From a bacterium (GTDB lineage: Bacteria > Auribacterota > UBA3054): a DNA stretch of 64,000 nt. The notes beneath the pieces were generated by a model. That model was given only the letters and a program-made list of their open reading frames with translations. It was not told the DNA's origin and did not search any database. Each line of letters opens with the position of its first letter. Position 1 is the stretch's first letter. The DNA lies in contig JAFYXV010000010.1 of assembly GCA_017557885.1 (NCBI GenBank), positions 40,808 to 104,807 on the forward strand. The letters run 5' to 3'. Both the position numbers and the translations under genes were made by a program. This document shows positions 8,147 to 16,660 of the stretch, in pieces.

Positions 8147-9121
8147 ATGAAACATTTCCTTCCCTTATCGCTGCTTTTGGTTTTCGGCCTTGCTTTGCTG
8201 GGCTGTCAGAAAAGCGACACCTCCGGCGAGGAGGCCAAAAACCTTTCCATGTCCGTGAGAAACCTCGAAACCAAACTGGACAAGCTGGAAAAGCGCCTTG
8301 CCGCAATTGAGAAGAAACCCGCCGCCACCCGCGAGCCCGCGGTCGCTTCCGGCGACAGCGGCGCCGTGGAGGAGACGCTGGCGGCCTTCAACGAGAAACT
8401 CTACAACCTGGAACAGATGATGGTGGCCGCGGGCTTCAACGTCATCTCCACCAACGAGGACCTGGAAGTTTCCGCCATGGCGGAGCTGGTGGAGGAGAAG
8501 ACCTTGACGATGCGCCGGGAAAAATACCAGACCGCCATGCGCGAACTGAGGGACACCCAGCGCCAGAGTGACCAGGAAAAATACGGCCAGCAGTTCACGG
8601 AGCTTCAGGAGAAGACCAGGTTCCGCTGGGGCGGCAACCGCAACGAAAGCCAGGAAGACCGCGAGAAACGCATGCAGGAAATGGTTCAGGCCAGGGAAGA
8701 CCTTATCAGGCAGTATCCCGATTCCTACGCCGCGGCCCAGCTCAGGGCGGAGAGCGCGGCCTGGAACCTCATGCAGAACAACTATTCTGAAGCGCTGAAG
8801 ACTTACAAAGAACTTATGGATTCCGGCAAAGGGACCGAAGCGGTGAACGATTTCGGAATGCGCAACGCCACGGGCCTGCAGTATTCCCTGGCCAACAAGG
8901 CCATCGAAGAAGGCGACTACGCCACCGCCCGCAGCATCATGAAAGATCTTGAATCCAGCAGCGACGACATGGTCATGGCCTTCGAAGGCTTCGGCGGCGG
9001 TCAAGGGCGCGGCGGCCGCGGCCGCCGCGGCGGACCAGGCGGACCCGGGAGAATGGAGGACAATCTTATCTCCAAGAACCAGGCCCTCAACAAGCTGAAC
9101 GAAAAGCTGAACAGTCGCTGA
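8147..9121 (+). CDS. Coiled-coil lipoprotein with Gly/Arg-rich tail
   Basis: The start is set at the ATG at 8147, which has AAGGAG in front and gives a clean lipoprotein signal: a hydrophobic stretch ending LALLGC with Cys18 as the lipidation site. An upstream in-frame start at 8108 would only lengthen this signal. After the Cys comes a predicted coiled coil (about 28-60, heptad-rich with LETKLDKLEKRLAAIEKK), then a helical, tetratricopeptide-like region (about 190-280, NYSEALKTYKEL). Near residue 285 there is a Gly/Arg-rich stretch (GGGQGRGGRGRRGGPGG). The product is a 324-residue envelope protein of unknown function. The RGG-like stretch is unusual for a bacterial lipoprotein. Confidence 0.8.
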   Translation: MKHFLPLSLLLVFGLALLGCQKSDTSGEEAKNLSMSVRNLETKLDKLEKRLAAIEKKPAATREPAVASGDSGAVEETLAAFNEKLYNLEQMMVAAGFNVISTNEDLEVSAMAELVEEKTLTMRREKYQTAMRELRDTQRQSDQEKYGQQFTELQEKTRFRWGGNRNESQEDREKRMQEMVQAREDLIRQYPDSYAAAQLRAESAAWNLMQNNYSEALKTYKELMDSGKGTEAVNDFGMRNATGLQYSLANKAIEEGDYATARSIMKDLESSSDDMVMAFEGFGGGQGRGGRGRRGGPGGPGRMEDNLISKNQALNKLNEKLNSR

Positions 9122-9176
9122 GTCTCGGCGAAAAACTCATCTAAACTTTTTCACATCCCAATTAAAAGCCTATTTT

Positions 9177-9185
9177 TGGTAAAAT
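9177..9185 (+). promoter_or_regulatory. Extended -10 promoter of the asparagine synthetase-like gene
   Basis: TGGTAAAAT lies within TTTTTGGTAAAATTC, 44 bases before the ATG at 9230. GGAAAG in the leader serves as the ribosome site. Confidence 0.6.
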
Positions 9186-9229
9186 TCTTTCCTATCTCTT
9201 TAACAATTTAGGAAAGAAACCGTAAACAT

Positions 9230-10447
9230 ATGCAGGAACGAGACGAAATAGGCGCCAGCCTGGCGCGTTTCCACGCCGCTTTGAAGCAGTCGGGCAGCGG
9301 GCTCAAGGCTTTCACCAGAAAGCAGTATATGGAAAAATGGAGGAGCGAAAGGATCTTCCATGTCCTGAGGATCAGGACCACCATGGTCCAGGCCATGCAG
9401 AATTTCCTCAGTGACAACGGGCTCCTGAACCTGGAGAGAGTCTCCCTTTCCCCGGTGACTGACCCTCTGGCCCACGACATCGAGTATTCTCCGACCATCC
9501 GCTACAAAGGCCAGCCCTACAAGACCACTCACTCCATGATCTATTCCAAGTTCCTGGCCTGCACCAACCCGATGCTGAAGGGCGTCTATATCGATTCCCC
9601 GAACATAAGATTGGAGTTGGAAAGCCCCATTGGCGAGCAGAGGGGCCGCTATCTCATCGATTTTTCCCAGATGGACATGGAGCTTAGGCGGGAAAAATTC
9701 GTGACGCTTGAGGAATATTTCAACGAAGAGGAAAAAGTCAAAGCCATCCTGGCGGAGGATTACGAAAAGGCGCTTGGCTTCTTCGAGGACCTGATCATCT
9801 ATACCGTGAAAGCGCTCATAGAAAAGAATTCCGAGGATCTCAAGGCCCTGGGCGTCACGCTAACGGTGCCTGAAAAGCCCTTCCCCTCCTTCTTGAGAGA
9901 CGAAGTGGGGGACGCTTCGGAACAGGAACTGGGCGATACCGCCAAAAGCCAGTTCTTCTGGATCAAGGGCATCATGCGCGAAAACTACGACCTGGTCTAT
10001 CCGTATCTCAAAGCCGACGGCACGAAGAGAAATTTGGAAGAAGTTCCCTCCAGGGACATCTACAACTACGACCTCTGCGCGCAAAGCCAACTTGCTGACG
10101 GCAGCATGGGCGGAGCCTTGGAAGTTCTGTCCGGCGCTATCAGGGAATGGCTCTACGAACCCATTATCGAGCGTCTCATTGACAACAAGATCATAATGTG
10201 CCGCCCCGCTTTCGACCGCAACGGCGAAATCACCAACGTCGAGGAACTGAGCGGCTACGCTCCCTTCCTGGCGGCGGCAGCCATGAAGGGCGAAGACGGC
10301 TCCGACCTCTTCCCCTCCACCTTCGGCGGCGGCATCGGCGTGGAGAGATTGCTCTACGCGCTCCTAAAAGGCCCGGTCATCCAGAAGATCGACGACGTCA
10401 CGCTCTTCGGGAAGAATCCGGATTCCCATCCCATTTACTTGTTCTGA
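9230..10447 (+). CDS. Class II aaRS-like protein resembling archaeal-type asparagine synthetase (AspRS/AsnRS paralogue)
   Basis: A 405-residue protein with the catalytic core of class IIb aminoacyl-tRNA synthetases but no N-terminal OB-fold anticodon domain. Motif-like segments: SPVTDPL (about 74), THSMIYSKFLA, SPNIRLE, GRYLIDFSQMDMEL (motif 2 region), and FGGGIGVERLLYALL near the C-terminus (motif 3, with the ATP-binding Arg). The order SPxTDP-THSM-SPNIRLE-EFTQLDFE-GxGIGVERL is that of the archaeal AsnRS/AspRS-related enzyme that makes asparagine from aspartate and ammonia. A longer middle region makes it about 100 residues larger than that enzyme. Asparagine synthesis is therefore a reasonable inference but is not proven. 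It is a single gene with its own promoter. Confidence 0.75.
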   Translation: MQERDEIGASLARFHAALKQSGSGLKAFTRKQYMEKWRSERIFHVLRIRTTMVQAMQNFLSDNGLLNLERVSLSPVTDPLAHDIEYSPTIRYKGQPYKTTHSMIYSKFLACTNPMLKGVYIDSPNIRLELESPIGEQRGRYLIDFSQMDMELRREKFVTLEEYFNEEEKVKAILAEDYEKALGFFEDLIIYTVKALIEKNSEDLKALGVTLTVPEKPFPSFLRDEVGDASEQELGDTAKSQFFWIKGIMRENYDLVYPYLKADGTKRNLEEVPSRDIYNYDLCAQSQLADGSMGGALEVLSGAIREWLYEPIIERLIDNKIIMCRPAFDRNGEITNVEELSGYAPFLAAAAMKGEDGSDLFPSTFGGGIGVERLLYALLKGPVIQKIDDVTLFGKNPDSHPIYLF

Positions 10448-10476
10448 ACCAAATAATTTAACCACTGAGATAAGTT

Positions 10477-13101
10477 ATGAAAAAATTACTGTTACTGTTT
10501 GCCCTCGCGGCAATGAGCGTTTTGGCCGGGGAGACCAACACGATCTTCACGATTGATTTCGAGACCGGCGAAGGCTACACGCCCGGCGACGTTGTCGATC
10601 AGAACAACTGGAAAGGCAGCTGGTGGGGGGCCGGCGGAGTGATAATCGTTTCCAACAACGCCGCGGCTGCCCAGAGCGGCTCGCAGTTCCTTTTCTGCGA
10701 CGACGCCGACAGTCAGTACGGCATCAACCACCAGACCAGCTTCGACATCTCCGAGCAGTGCCCCGGCAACGTCAAGCTTTTGGTCTCCGGCTACACTTAC
10801 GTTTCCAGCGAAGCGTCCAATCCTTTCTACACCAAGATCCATGCCCTTGGAACGAGCGGCAAGAATTACGATGTGGAAATTACGGAATTTATCCGCTACG
10901 CCGACGGCAAGGCGACGCTCGCCTATTCCTCCGCCGACGGCTCCCAGAAGACCTTCCAGGTCAACGAACTTCCCGCGGACACCTATCAGCCCTTCAGCCT
11001 GATCATTTCTCCCGCCACCAGAAGCATCGAGCGCCTCAGCATTGCCGACCAGGTCTTTGAAGAGGAAGGCATGTATTACAAGAGCGCCAAGACGGACGGC
11101 TGCGGGACCTTGCCGGACGGCGTCAGAGTCATGCACACCGGCAAACTGGACAATTTCCAGATCGCCACCTGCCCGCTTCCGCCGAAAAAGGAATTCGATC
11201 TTAGTCCCATTAAGCCCATCTTCTCCCGCACCGCCACGGAAATGAAACTGACGGTCGCCAACAAGACCACAGGCTCCTTCGAATATACCGCGACCATAGA
11301 GGATTCTCCGGAATGGATCTCCATCACTCCCGCTTCCGGCACTTGCTCAGGCGCGGTTGAACTTACCCTAAGTGTTGACAGAAGCCTTATGACCAACGGT
11401 TATTTCCGCGCCATGGTGACCGTGGACGGCGGCGAATACGGCTCCAAGACCATCCCGGTCTGCGTTCCCAACGGCACTGTGATCTACGCCGAGAACTTCG
11501 AGTCTCCCTTCATGCAGATCGGCGGCATCGACGGCCAGAACACCTGGATCGGCGACTATCAGCACGAAGGCAACTCCATGGTGGTCACCAACGTCTCTTA
11601 CGGCTATGAAGGCAACTGCGGCTACATTGTGAGAGCCGGCGGCTACGAAGGCTATATGTGCGACGTCTATTCTCCCACCGGCGGCATACTGAAAGTCAGC
11701 ATGAAGCTCTACAAGGGCAGCGAGGCTGACAAGGACGCCGATTACTTCTATTTCCAGAACGACTACTGGTACAGAAGCGTGAGCTTCTGGTTCGTCAGGG
11801 AAGAAGGCCAGGATTATTTCTATCTCTATGAATACGGCCTCGGCCCCGCCCAGAAGAAAATGCTTATTGGCGATCAAAAGTTCCCCCTGGACACCTGGCT
11901 GGACTTCTCCTTCACGGTGGACTACAGGCGCTATCTAATGACCGATCTGACATTGGGCGACTTCACCACGAACTTCGGCTCGAGCGTCGAGCTTTCCAAG
12001 AAAGCCAGCAAATGGATCGATCCTGTCCAGCGTTTCACCAAATTCTGCGTCAGCTGCGGCGGCAATTCCGAAAACGCCATGCTGCTTATAGACGATCTTA
12101 AATTTGAGGATGTGCCGCGTCCCGCCACCTTTGAACCTCAGCTGAACGGCGTTTACGCCTTCGGCGAAAGCAAGTCGGTCATCGAGGACACCGTGGTCAA
12201 CTGCGGCACCGTGCCCTTCCAGTACGAAGTGACCTTCCTCGATTATCCCGAGAACGTCTTCGTCACCACCAACGCCACCGGCGTCATAGAGGACAGCGGC
12301 AAATTGAGCGTCGGCGTCAAGAGAGACGGCCTGGAGGACGGCTTCTTCCGCTCCAGGATGCGCTACGCCTACGGCGCCGTGGGCGGCGACCTTGATTGCG
12401 CCGTCACCTCGTTGGTGACTTTCGCTAAGGGCGGCTGGTATTACGCCACCGATTTTGGCGCCCCCTTCTACACCGAAGGAAACCTGAAAGGCCAGGATTA
12501 CTGGAAAGTCCAGGACAAGTCCACGACTCCAAGCGTTGGCCAAAAAGAAGGCAAACGCGGCGTTTATTTCCCCGAGAGCTCTTTCGCCTATGTGCCCGCC
12601 ATCGGCACCACCGGCTCCACTTTCACTGTTGAGGCGGAATTCCTGATGGAGAAGAACGAGAACACCACCTACGTCGACCTCACCCAGAACGGCGAGACCG
12701 GCTTCCTGCCTATCAGGCTCCGCCGCGACAAGGAAAACGAAGAAGTTTTAGTGGGCTATATGTCCGGCGCTGATTTCCTGGAATGGTTCAGGGCGCCCTT
12801 GGACAAGTGGAACACCGTTTCCTTCACCATTGACACCGACGTGGCCTACGGCTGCGCTCTCAGCGCTTCCGTAAACGGAGTCGTGACCAACTTCGCGGAA
12901 GGCGACGTGCCCCTGAACGGCGGTTTCGACGATCAGCCGCTTCTGAGCCTTGGCATCAAGTCTCAGAACGACGGCCCGGACGAACTGTACGCCACCGGCG
13001 TCTGGTTCTCCAAACTTTCCGCCCACGACGTCAGCGTTCCCGAGCCCATAGCATTCGGACTGCTGGCCATCGTATTGGCTCTCGCCATGCGTAAGCGCTG
13101 A
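10477..13101 (+). CDS. Secreted PEP-CTERM protein with three LamG-like repeats
   Basis: An 874-residue exported protein. It has a signal peptide (about 1-18), a large extracellular part, and a C-terminal PEP-CTERM tail: VPEP, a hydrophobic helix, then RKR. Such tails are processed by an exosortase. Three related modules begin near residues 23, 334 and 652, each opening with an acidic/aromatic D/N-F start and a GQNxW-like turn (DQNNWKG, DGQNTWIG, KGQDYWK). They look like concanavalin/LamG-type beta sandwiches. Between modules 1 and 2, residues about 250-330 (EYTATIEDSPEWISITPASG) resemble a BACON-type Ig domain. It is likely a surface adhesin or matrix protein. A strong terminator follows. Confidence 0.8.
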   Translation: MKKLLLLFALAAMSVLAGETNTIFTIDFETGEGYTPGDVVDQNNWKGSWWGAGGVIIVSNNAAAAQSGSQFLFCDDADSQYGINHQTSFDISEQCPGNVKLLVSGYTYVSSEASNPFYTKIHALGTSGKNYDVEITEFIRYADGKATLAYSSADGSQKTFQVNELPADTYQPFSLIISPATRSIERLSIADQVFEEEGMYYKSAKTDGCGTLPDGVRVMHTGKLDNFQIATCPLPPKKEFDLSPIKPIFSRTATEMKLTVANKTTGSFEYTATIEDSPEWISITPASGTCSGAVELTLSVDRSLMTNGYFRAMVTVDGGEYGSKTIPVCVPNGTVIYAENFESPFMQIGGIDGQNTWIGDYQHEGNSMVVTNVSYGYEGNCGYIVRAGGYEGYMCDVYSPTGGILKVSMKLYKGSEADKDADYFYFQNDYWYRSVSFWFVREEGQDYFYLYEYGLGPAQKKMLIGDQKFPLDTWLDFSFTVDYRRYLMTDLTLGDFTTNFGSSVELSKKASKWIDPVQRFTKFCVSCGGNSENAMLLIDDLKFEDVPRPATFEPQLNGVYAFGESKSVIEDTVVNCGTVPFQYEVTFLDYPENVFVTTNATGVIEDSGKLSVGVKRDGLEDGFFRSRMRYAYGAVGGDLDCAVTSLVTFAKGGWYYATDFGAPFYTEGNLKGQDYWKVQDKSTTPSVGQKEGKRGVYFPESSFAYVPAIGTTGSTFTVEAEFLMEKNENTTYVDLTQNGETGFLPIRLRRDKENEEVLVGYMSGADFLEWFRAPLDKWNTVSFTIDTDVAYGCALSASVNGVVTNFAEGDVPLNGGFDDQPLLSLGIKSQNDGPDELYATGVWFSKLSAHDVSVPEPIAFGLLAIVLALAMRKR

Positions 13102-13120
13102 TTAAGCGAAAAGCCGAAAC

Positions 13121-13152
13121 AAAAAGGGCGGGCATTCAGCCCGCCCTTTTTT
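13121..13152. terminator. Bidirectional intrinsic terminator
   Basis: GGGCGGGC (13126-13133) pairs with GCCCGCCC (13139-13146) around a 5-base loop. It has an A-run before and a T-run after, so it can stop transcription from the PEP-CTERM gene on the left and panD on the right. Confidence 0.92.
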
Positions 13153-13169
13153 ATTGCAATAGCTCTTTA

Positions 13170-13520
13170 TTAGAACTTGACCTTGTTGTTTTCGTCCACC
13201 AGGCAGATGGCGGGCTTGAAGGCTTTTGCTTCCTTTTCGTCCATGTTGGCCCAGGCGAAGATAATGATGATGTCCCCAAGCTTCGCCAGGTGAGCGGCCG
13301 CGCCGTAGATGGCGATGGTTCCGCTGCCCTTGGGGGCGGGCAGGACGTAAGTGTCGAAGCGGGATCCGTTGGTGACGTTCGCCACGGAGACGCGCTCATA
13401 AGGCAGTATGTTGGCGGCGGCCATGAGATCCTCGTCTATGCCGATAGAGCCGGCGTAGTGGAGATTGCATTCCGTCACCCTGGCGCGGTGTATTTTTCCT
13501 TTCAGTAATGTCAGCTGCAT
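13170..13520 (-). CDS. panD: Aspartate 1-decarboxylase
   Basis: A 116-residue PanD proenzyme starting at the ATG at 13520 (GAGGA 5 bases upstream); a TTG 12 bases earlier is in frame but less likely. The self-cleavage site is visible as YAGSIGID, where the Gly-Ser bond breaks and Ser becomes the pyruvoyl group. Other family signatures are KGKIHRARVTECNLHY, VTNGSRFDTYV, GAAAHLAKLGDIIIIFAW and the basic Lys and Tyr near the active site. It makes beta-alanine from L-aspartate for pantothenate and coenzyme A. No panB or panC lies nearby. It is 33 bases downstream of a PEP-CTERM gene and probably has its own promoter in that gap (GTTATA at 13540-13545, read TATAAC on the minus strand). Confidence 0.95.
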   Translation of the reverse strand: MQLTLLKGKIHRARVTECNLHYAGSIGIDEDLMAAANILPYERVSVANVTNGSRFDTYVLPAPKGSGTIAIYGAAAHLAKLGDIIIIFAWANMDEKEAKAFKPAICLVDENNKVKF

Positions 13521-13553
13521 GGTTTTCCTCAATTTGGTAGTTATAATTCTACC

Positions 13554-15308
13554 TTAAAGGGGAAAGGAACGCAAGAAAGAAGCCCCGATAAGAAGAAGCG
13601 CCAGATAAAGCAGCGCCCCAGGCTCGGGGATCAGCTGGAAGGGACCGCAAACGCCTCCGTAAGCGCCTGTAGCGCCTTTATAGGCGGTTTTGGCCCTCAA
13701 GTAGTATAAGGTGCAGGACGAGAGATTGGAGAGCGTCAGGCCGTCCTCAGGGACCGCGAGCGCTTCATAGACCAAAGTGCCGGGCCTTTGCTCGGAGCAA
13801 TCGTGGCGCTTAAGATCGCTGAAGTAGTCTTTTTCCAGGACCTCCCACTGACGGCTCTGCCAAGTTGCAGAGCCCCGGTTGACATAGGGGTATCTTATGA
13901 TGGTGTGGTTGGCGGTGCCGGTCGCGTATTCGCCGATGGGCCAGGCGGTGCCTGGGTCTTCGCCGATGACGCCGATAATGTCTATAATTTCGTCGCCTTT
14001 GATCAAAGCCACCGCGTCGTTGCCGGTGAAGTCTATCTTGGCGCTGACAAGGTCGGCAGAGTTCGTAAGCTCTGCGTCAGCCTTGTTGTTGCAGATCAAA
14101 AGCGTTTCGTAAGAGGGGAGCGAGCCGAAGAGCGCAAGCGTTTGCCCGGCGGCCTCCGAACCGTTCTTGAAAATGCAGACATTCATCCCGTCAAGTTCGA
14201 CCGTCTCCAACGAGGGATTATAGATCTCAAGATAGCGGTTGTTCCCCGAGCCCTTGCCGTATTCTGAAAAAAACAGCCCGGGATCTGGCAGGAAATCCCT
14301 GCTGGTGGCGACATCCACAAGCACTGTCAGTTTTTCGTCGATCTCCGGCCTTTTCACAACAGCGGCTTCGTCGCTCAGCGTTCCTTCCTCCACGCTGGGG
14401 ACCGCCACGTCGACAACCGGAAGCTCAGGCACCGTTACTTCCTTAATTGGGCTTCCGCAGGAATACGCTCCCTCAGATGAGAGTCCCCAGGCTTTGTAGT
14501 AATAGGTGCTCCCGGGAGAAACGTCCTCGTCGCTGAATGTTTTTTCGTTGACCGACACCACTAAGTTTTTTCCTAGACTGGCTCCGACCTCGTATGTGCT
14601 TTCGCTCTGCGGACGGTTGGTGACGAAATAGTTTTTGTTTTCCGCGCGGCAGAGCAGGTTCATGTCCTCGCTGAGGTCAAGGCTGATCTCCACCCTGTCC
14701 CAGTTGGCGGTGGTTATCGCCAGGGTAGGGAACGTTCCGCGCTCCGGGCACGTTTCGCCCCTTAGGGCAACGTTTCCGATCCCGGCGAAATCCGAGGCCC
14801 CCTGCTGCTTGATCCTAAAGATTATCCCGGCGGAATCGGCGTCGCCAGGAACGGCGATGGAAACAGTCTCCCACTCGTTGCTCGTGTCCAGCCGGGAGCG
14901 CGTGAGGCTTCCGAAAAGATTGGTGGTGTCGCAGAAAAGACACCACTGGATGTTTTCGCCCTGGTCGAGTCCTTCGGCGAAATAGGAAAATTCCAACGAG
15001 ACATTTGTCACGCCGACGAGTTGCTGCGGCAGAAAGCTTAGGGTGTGGTAATAGCTTTTGCCCTCGCTGTTTTTGGCGAGGCCTCTGATGCCCCAGAAGG
15101 GGGCGTTGTTTTCCGCCCTATGTTCGTTCAGTTCCCGCAGGACGCCCCAATGGGCTTTTTCCTCCTGGTATTGTCCGGGGTTGGAGACATACTCCCAAAC
15201 GGAAGTGTCACCAAATGAAGACTGGGCGATGGTTATGTTTTCCGCGAAAAGGAAAACGGGAAATAAAAGCGCGCTGATGGCGGCTACGAAAAATAGTTGT
15301 TTTTTCAT
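13554..15308 (-). CDS. Secreted PEP-CTERM protein with lamin-tail domain
   Basis: The start is set at the ATG at 15308, where AAGGAGG precedes it and a signal peptide begins (MKKQLFFVAAISALLF...). The 584-residue product has N-terminal beta-rich domains, a fibronectin-III-like stretch (about 290-325, SPGSTYYYKAWGLSSEG), a lamin-tail domain (about 375-520; FFSEYGKGSGNNRYLEIYNPS, then DAVALIKGDEIIDIIG and TIIRYP), and a short PEP-CTERM tail: IPEPGAL, a hydrophobic helix and Arg-containing end (FLRSFPL). Lamin-tail domains occur in many secreted bacterial nucleases and adhesins, but no catalytic domain is visible. Export and exosortase anchoring are inferred. It is divergently transcribed from the beta-helix gene. 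Confidence 0.8.
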   Translation of the reverse strand: MKKQLFFVAAISALLFPVFLFAENITIAQSSFGDTSVWEYVSNPGQYQEEKAHWGVLRELNEHRAENNAPFWGIRGLAKNSEGKSYYHTLSFLPQQLVGVTNVSLEFSYFAEGLDQGENIQWCLFCDTTNLFGSLTRSRLDTSNEWETVSIAVPGDADSAGIIFRIKQQGASDFAGIGNVALRGETCPERGTFPTLAITTANWDRVEISLDLSEDMNLLCRAENKNYFVTNRPQSESTYEVGASLGKNLVVSVNEKTFSDEDVSPGSTYYYKAWGLSSEGAYSCGSPIKEVTVPELPVVDVAVPSVEEGTLSDEAAVVKRPEIDEKLTVLVDVATSRDFLPDPGLFFSEYGKGSGNNRYLEIYNPSLETVELDGMNVCIFKNGSEAAGQTLALFGSLPSYETLLICNNKADAELTNSADLVSAKIDFTGNDAVALIKGDEIIDIIGVIGEDPGTAWPIGEYATGTANHTIIRYPYVNRGSATWQSRQWEVLEKDYFSDLKRHDCSEQRPGTLVYEALAVPEDGLTLSNLSSCTLYYLRAKTAYKGATGAYGGVCGPFQLIPEPGALLYLALLLIGASFLRSFPL

Positions 15309-15360
15309 TTTGTGTTCCTCCTTAATATCTAACGGACAAAAAAACGAAAAAGTTGCGTCC

Positions 15361-15399
15361 TTGATAAGGTGACACGATTTAGATAAAATGTAACACGAT
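15361..15399 (+). promoter_or_regulatory. Promoter with flanking direct repeats, PEP-CTERM beta-helix gene
   Basis: TTGATA (15361-15366) is separated by 17 bases from TAAAAT (15384-15389). Two ACACGAT copies (15372-15378 and 15393-15399) sit exactly 21 bp apart on either side of the -10, two helical turns, as for an operator. The site lies in the 113-bp divergent gap. Confidence 0.6.
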
Positions 15400-15421
15400 A
15401 TAACCAACAATCTAAAAAACT

Positions 15422-16660
15422 ATGCGCAAGACACTCTTAGCAACTGTTTTTGTCCTTTCTTTAGCTTTAACTTTGCAGGGCGCCGGCTGGATCGACTGGT
15501 ATGTTGACAACACTTTCGAAGGCGACTCCAAAGGCACTGAAGCAGCGCCTTTCAAGACCATCCAGGAAGCGGTGGCGGCCTCCGTTGCCAGCAATGCGAC
15601 TTTCTCAGCGGACACCATCTGGATCAAGGGCACCGGCAAGCCTTACATCGGCCCCGTCGAGATCCCCAACAAAAACGCCATGCGTTTGGCGGGCTACGGC
15701 GAAATTAAGCCGGAGATCACCGTGACCGGCGAGGTGGCGCAAACCGTCATAAAGAGCGGCGACAATTACGCCAATCCTTTCTACGCCTGCATGCCACCGG
15801 CCCAGGTCGGCCTTGAGAATCTGATCGTTAAAAACGACATCCCCAGTCCGGCCGGCATCTTTTACTGCGCCGACGTACAGACCTGGGTCTCCTGGGAAGA
15901 GTCCGTCAGGGAGAAACCCGAGAGAATGCGCTTCGGTGTCAGAAACTGCGAATTCTACGCCTCAAACGGCTGCGTCTGCTTCAGATTGAGGGATCTGGAC
16001 CAGCGCCACAATCAGTCTCTCTTGGAAGCCGACCACTGGAGCATGGTTTGGAACTGCAAGTTTCAAGGCGAAGGCGACCTTATGCACCTTTCCTCCCAGG
16101 AAAAGGCTTTGGTCGTCAGCAACACCTTTTTGGGCGGCGGAAGAGCCATGGTCTTTGAAGGCTGGACCAACGCGGTCTATTCCCGCCTTACGGAGAACGT
16201 GAAGATCAAGCAGAACCTTTTCTTCGGCCAGAAGGACGCGGTCCTTTATTCCGGCGTCTGCGACGACCTGGAGTTCAGCCACAACACTTGCGTTCTGAAT
16301 TCCGGCACGCACATCTCCTTGACCGACACCGGGCTCGACCCGCACTCCACGACTTACGTCGAAGACAACATTTTCCAGAAAGGCGAAGAGACTGTGCGGT
16401 TCGCTGAGGAATCCTGGAGCGAAAAGGTCAAATTCAGCGACAACCTTTTCGAAGAGGTTTCCTCCTACGGCGAATATCCCGTCGTCGGCGAAGCGAAATT
16501 CGTCTCCACGGATCCTGAGGATCCGGATTTCCTGAGGCCGAATTTCGATTCCGACGCCCAAAGGGACGGCTATTATTTAGGCGCGCTGGCTCCCATTCCT
16601 GAGCCGGCCTGCGTATTCGCGTTCGTCCTTGCTTTGGCGGCGCTCATCAGGAGAAGATGA
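15422..16660 (+). CDS. Secreted PEP-CTERM protein with right-handed beta-helix
   Basis: A 412-residue protein with a signal peptide (about 1-20), then WYVDNTFEGDSKGTEAAPFKTIQEAV, the opening typical of pectate-lyase-like right-handed parallel beta-helix proteins. Repeating short strands follow (NLIVKND, NCEFYASNG, NCKFQGEG, NTFLGGG, NLFFGQ, NTCVLNSG, NIFQKGE, NLFEE), consistent with helix rungs. The C-terminus is IPEPACV plus a hydrophobic helix and RRR, a PEP-CTERM sorting signal. Such proteins often bind or cleave polysaccharide, but no catalytic residues can be assigned. The next gene overlaps it by 4 bases (ATGA), an unusual pairing with a pseudopilin-like protein. It has no clear ribosome site. 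Confidence 0.82.
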   Translation: MRKTLLATVFVLSLALTLQGAGWIDWYVDNTFEGDSKGTEAAPFKTIQEAVAASVASNATFSADTIWIKGTGKPYIGPVEIPNKNAMRLAGYGEIKPEITVTGEVAQTVIKSGDNYANPFYACMPPAQVGLENLIVKNDIPSPAGIFYCADVQTWVSWEESVREKPERMRFGVRNCEFYASNGCVCFRLRDLDQRHNQSLLEADHWSMVWNCKFQGEGDLMHLSSQEKALVVSNTFLGGGRAMVFEGWTNAVYSRLTENVKIKQNLFFGQKDAVLYSGVCDDLEFSHNTCVLNSGTHISLTDTGLDPHSTTYVEDNIFQKGEETVRFAEESWSEKVKFSDNLFEEVSSYGEYPVVGEAKFVSTDPEDPDFLRPNFDSDAQRDGYYLGALAPIPEPACVFAFVLALAALIRRR

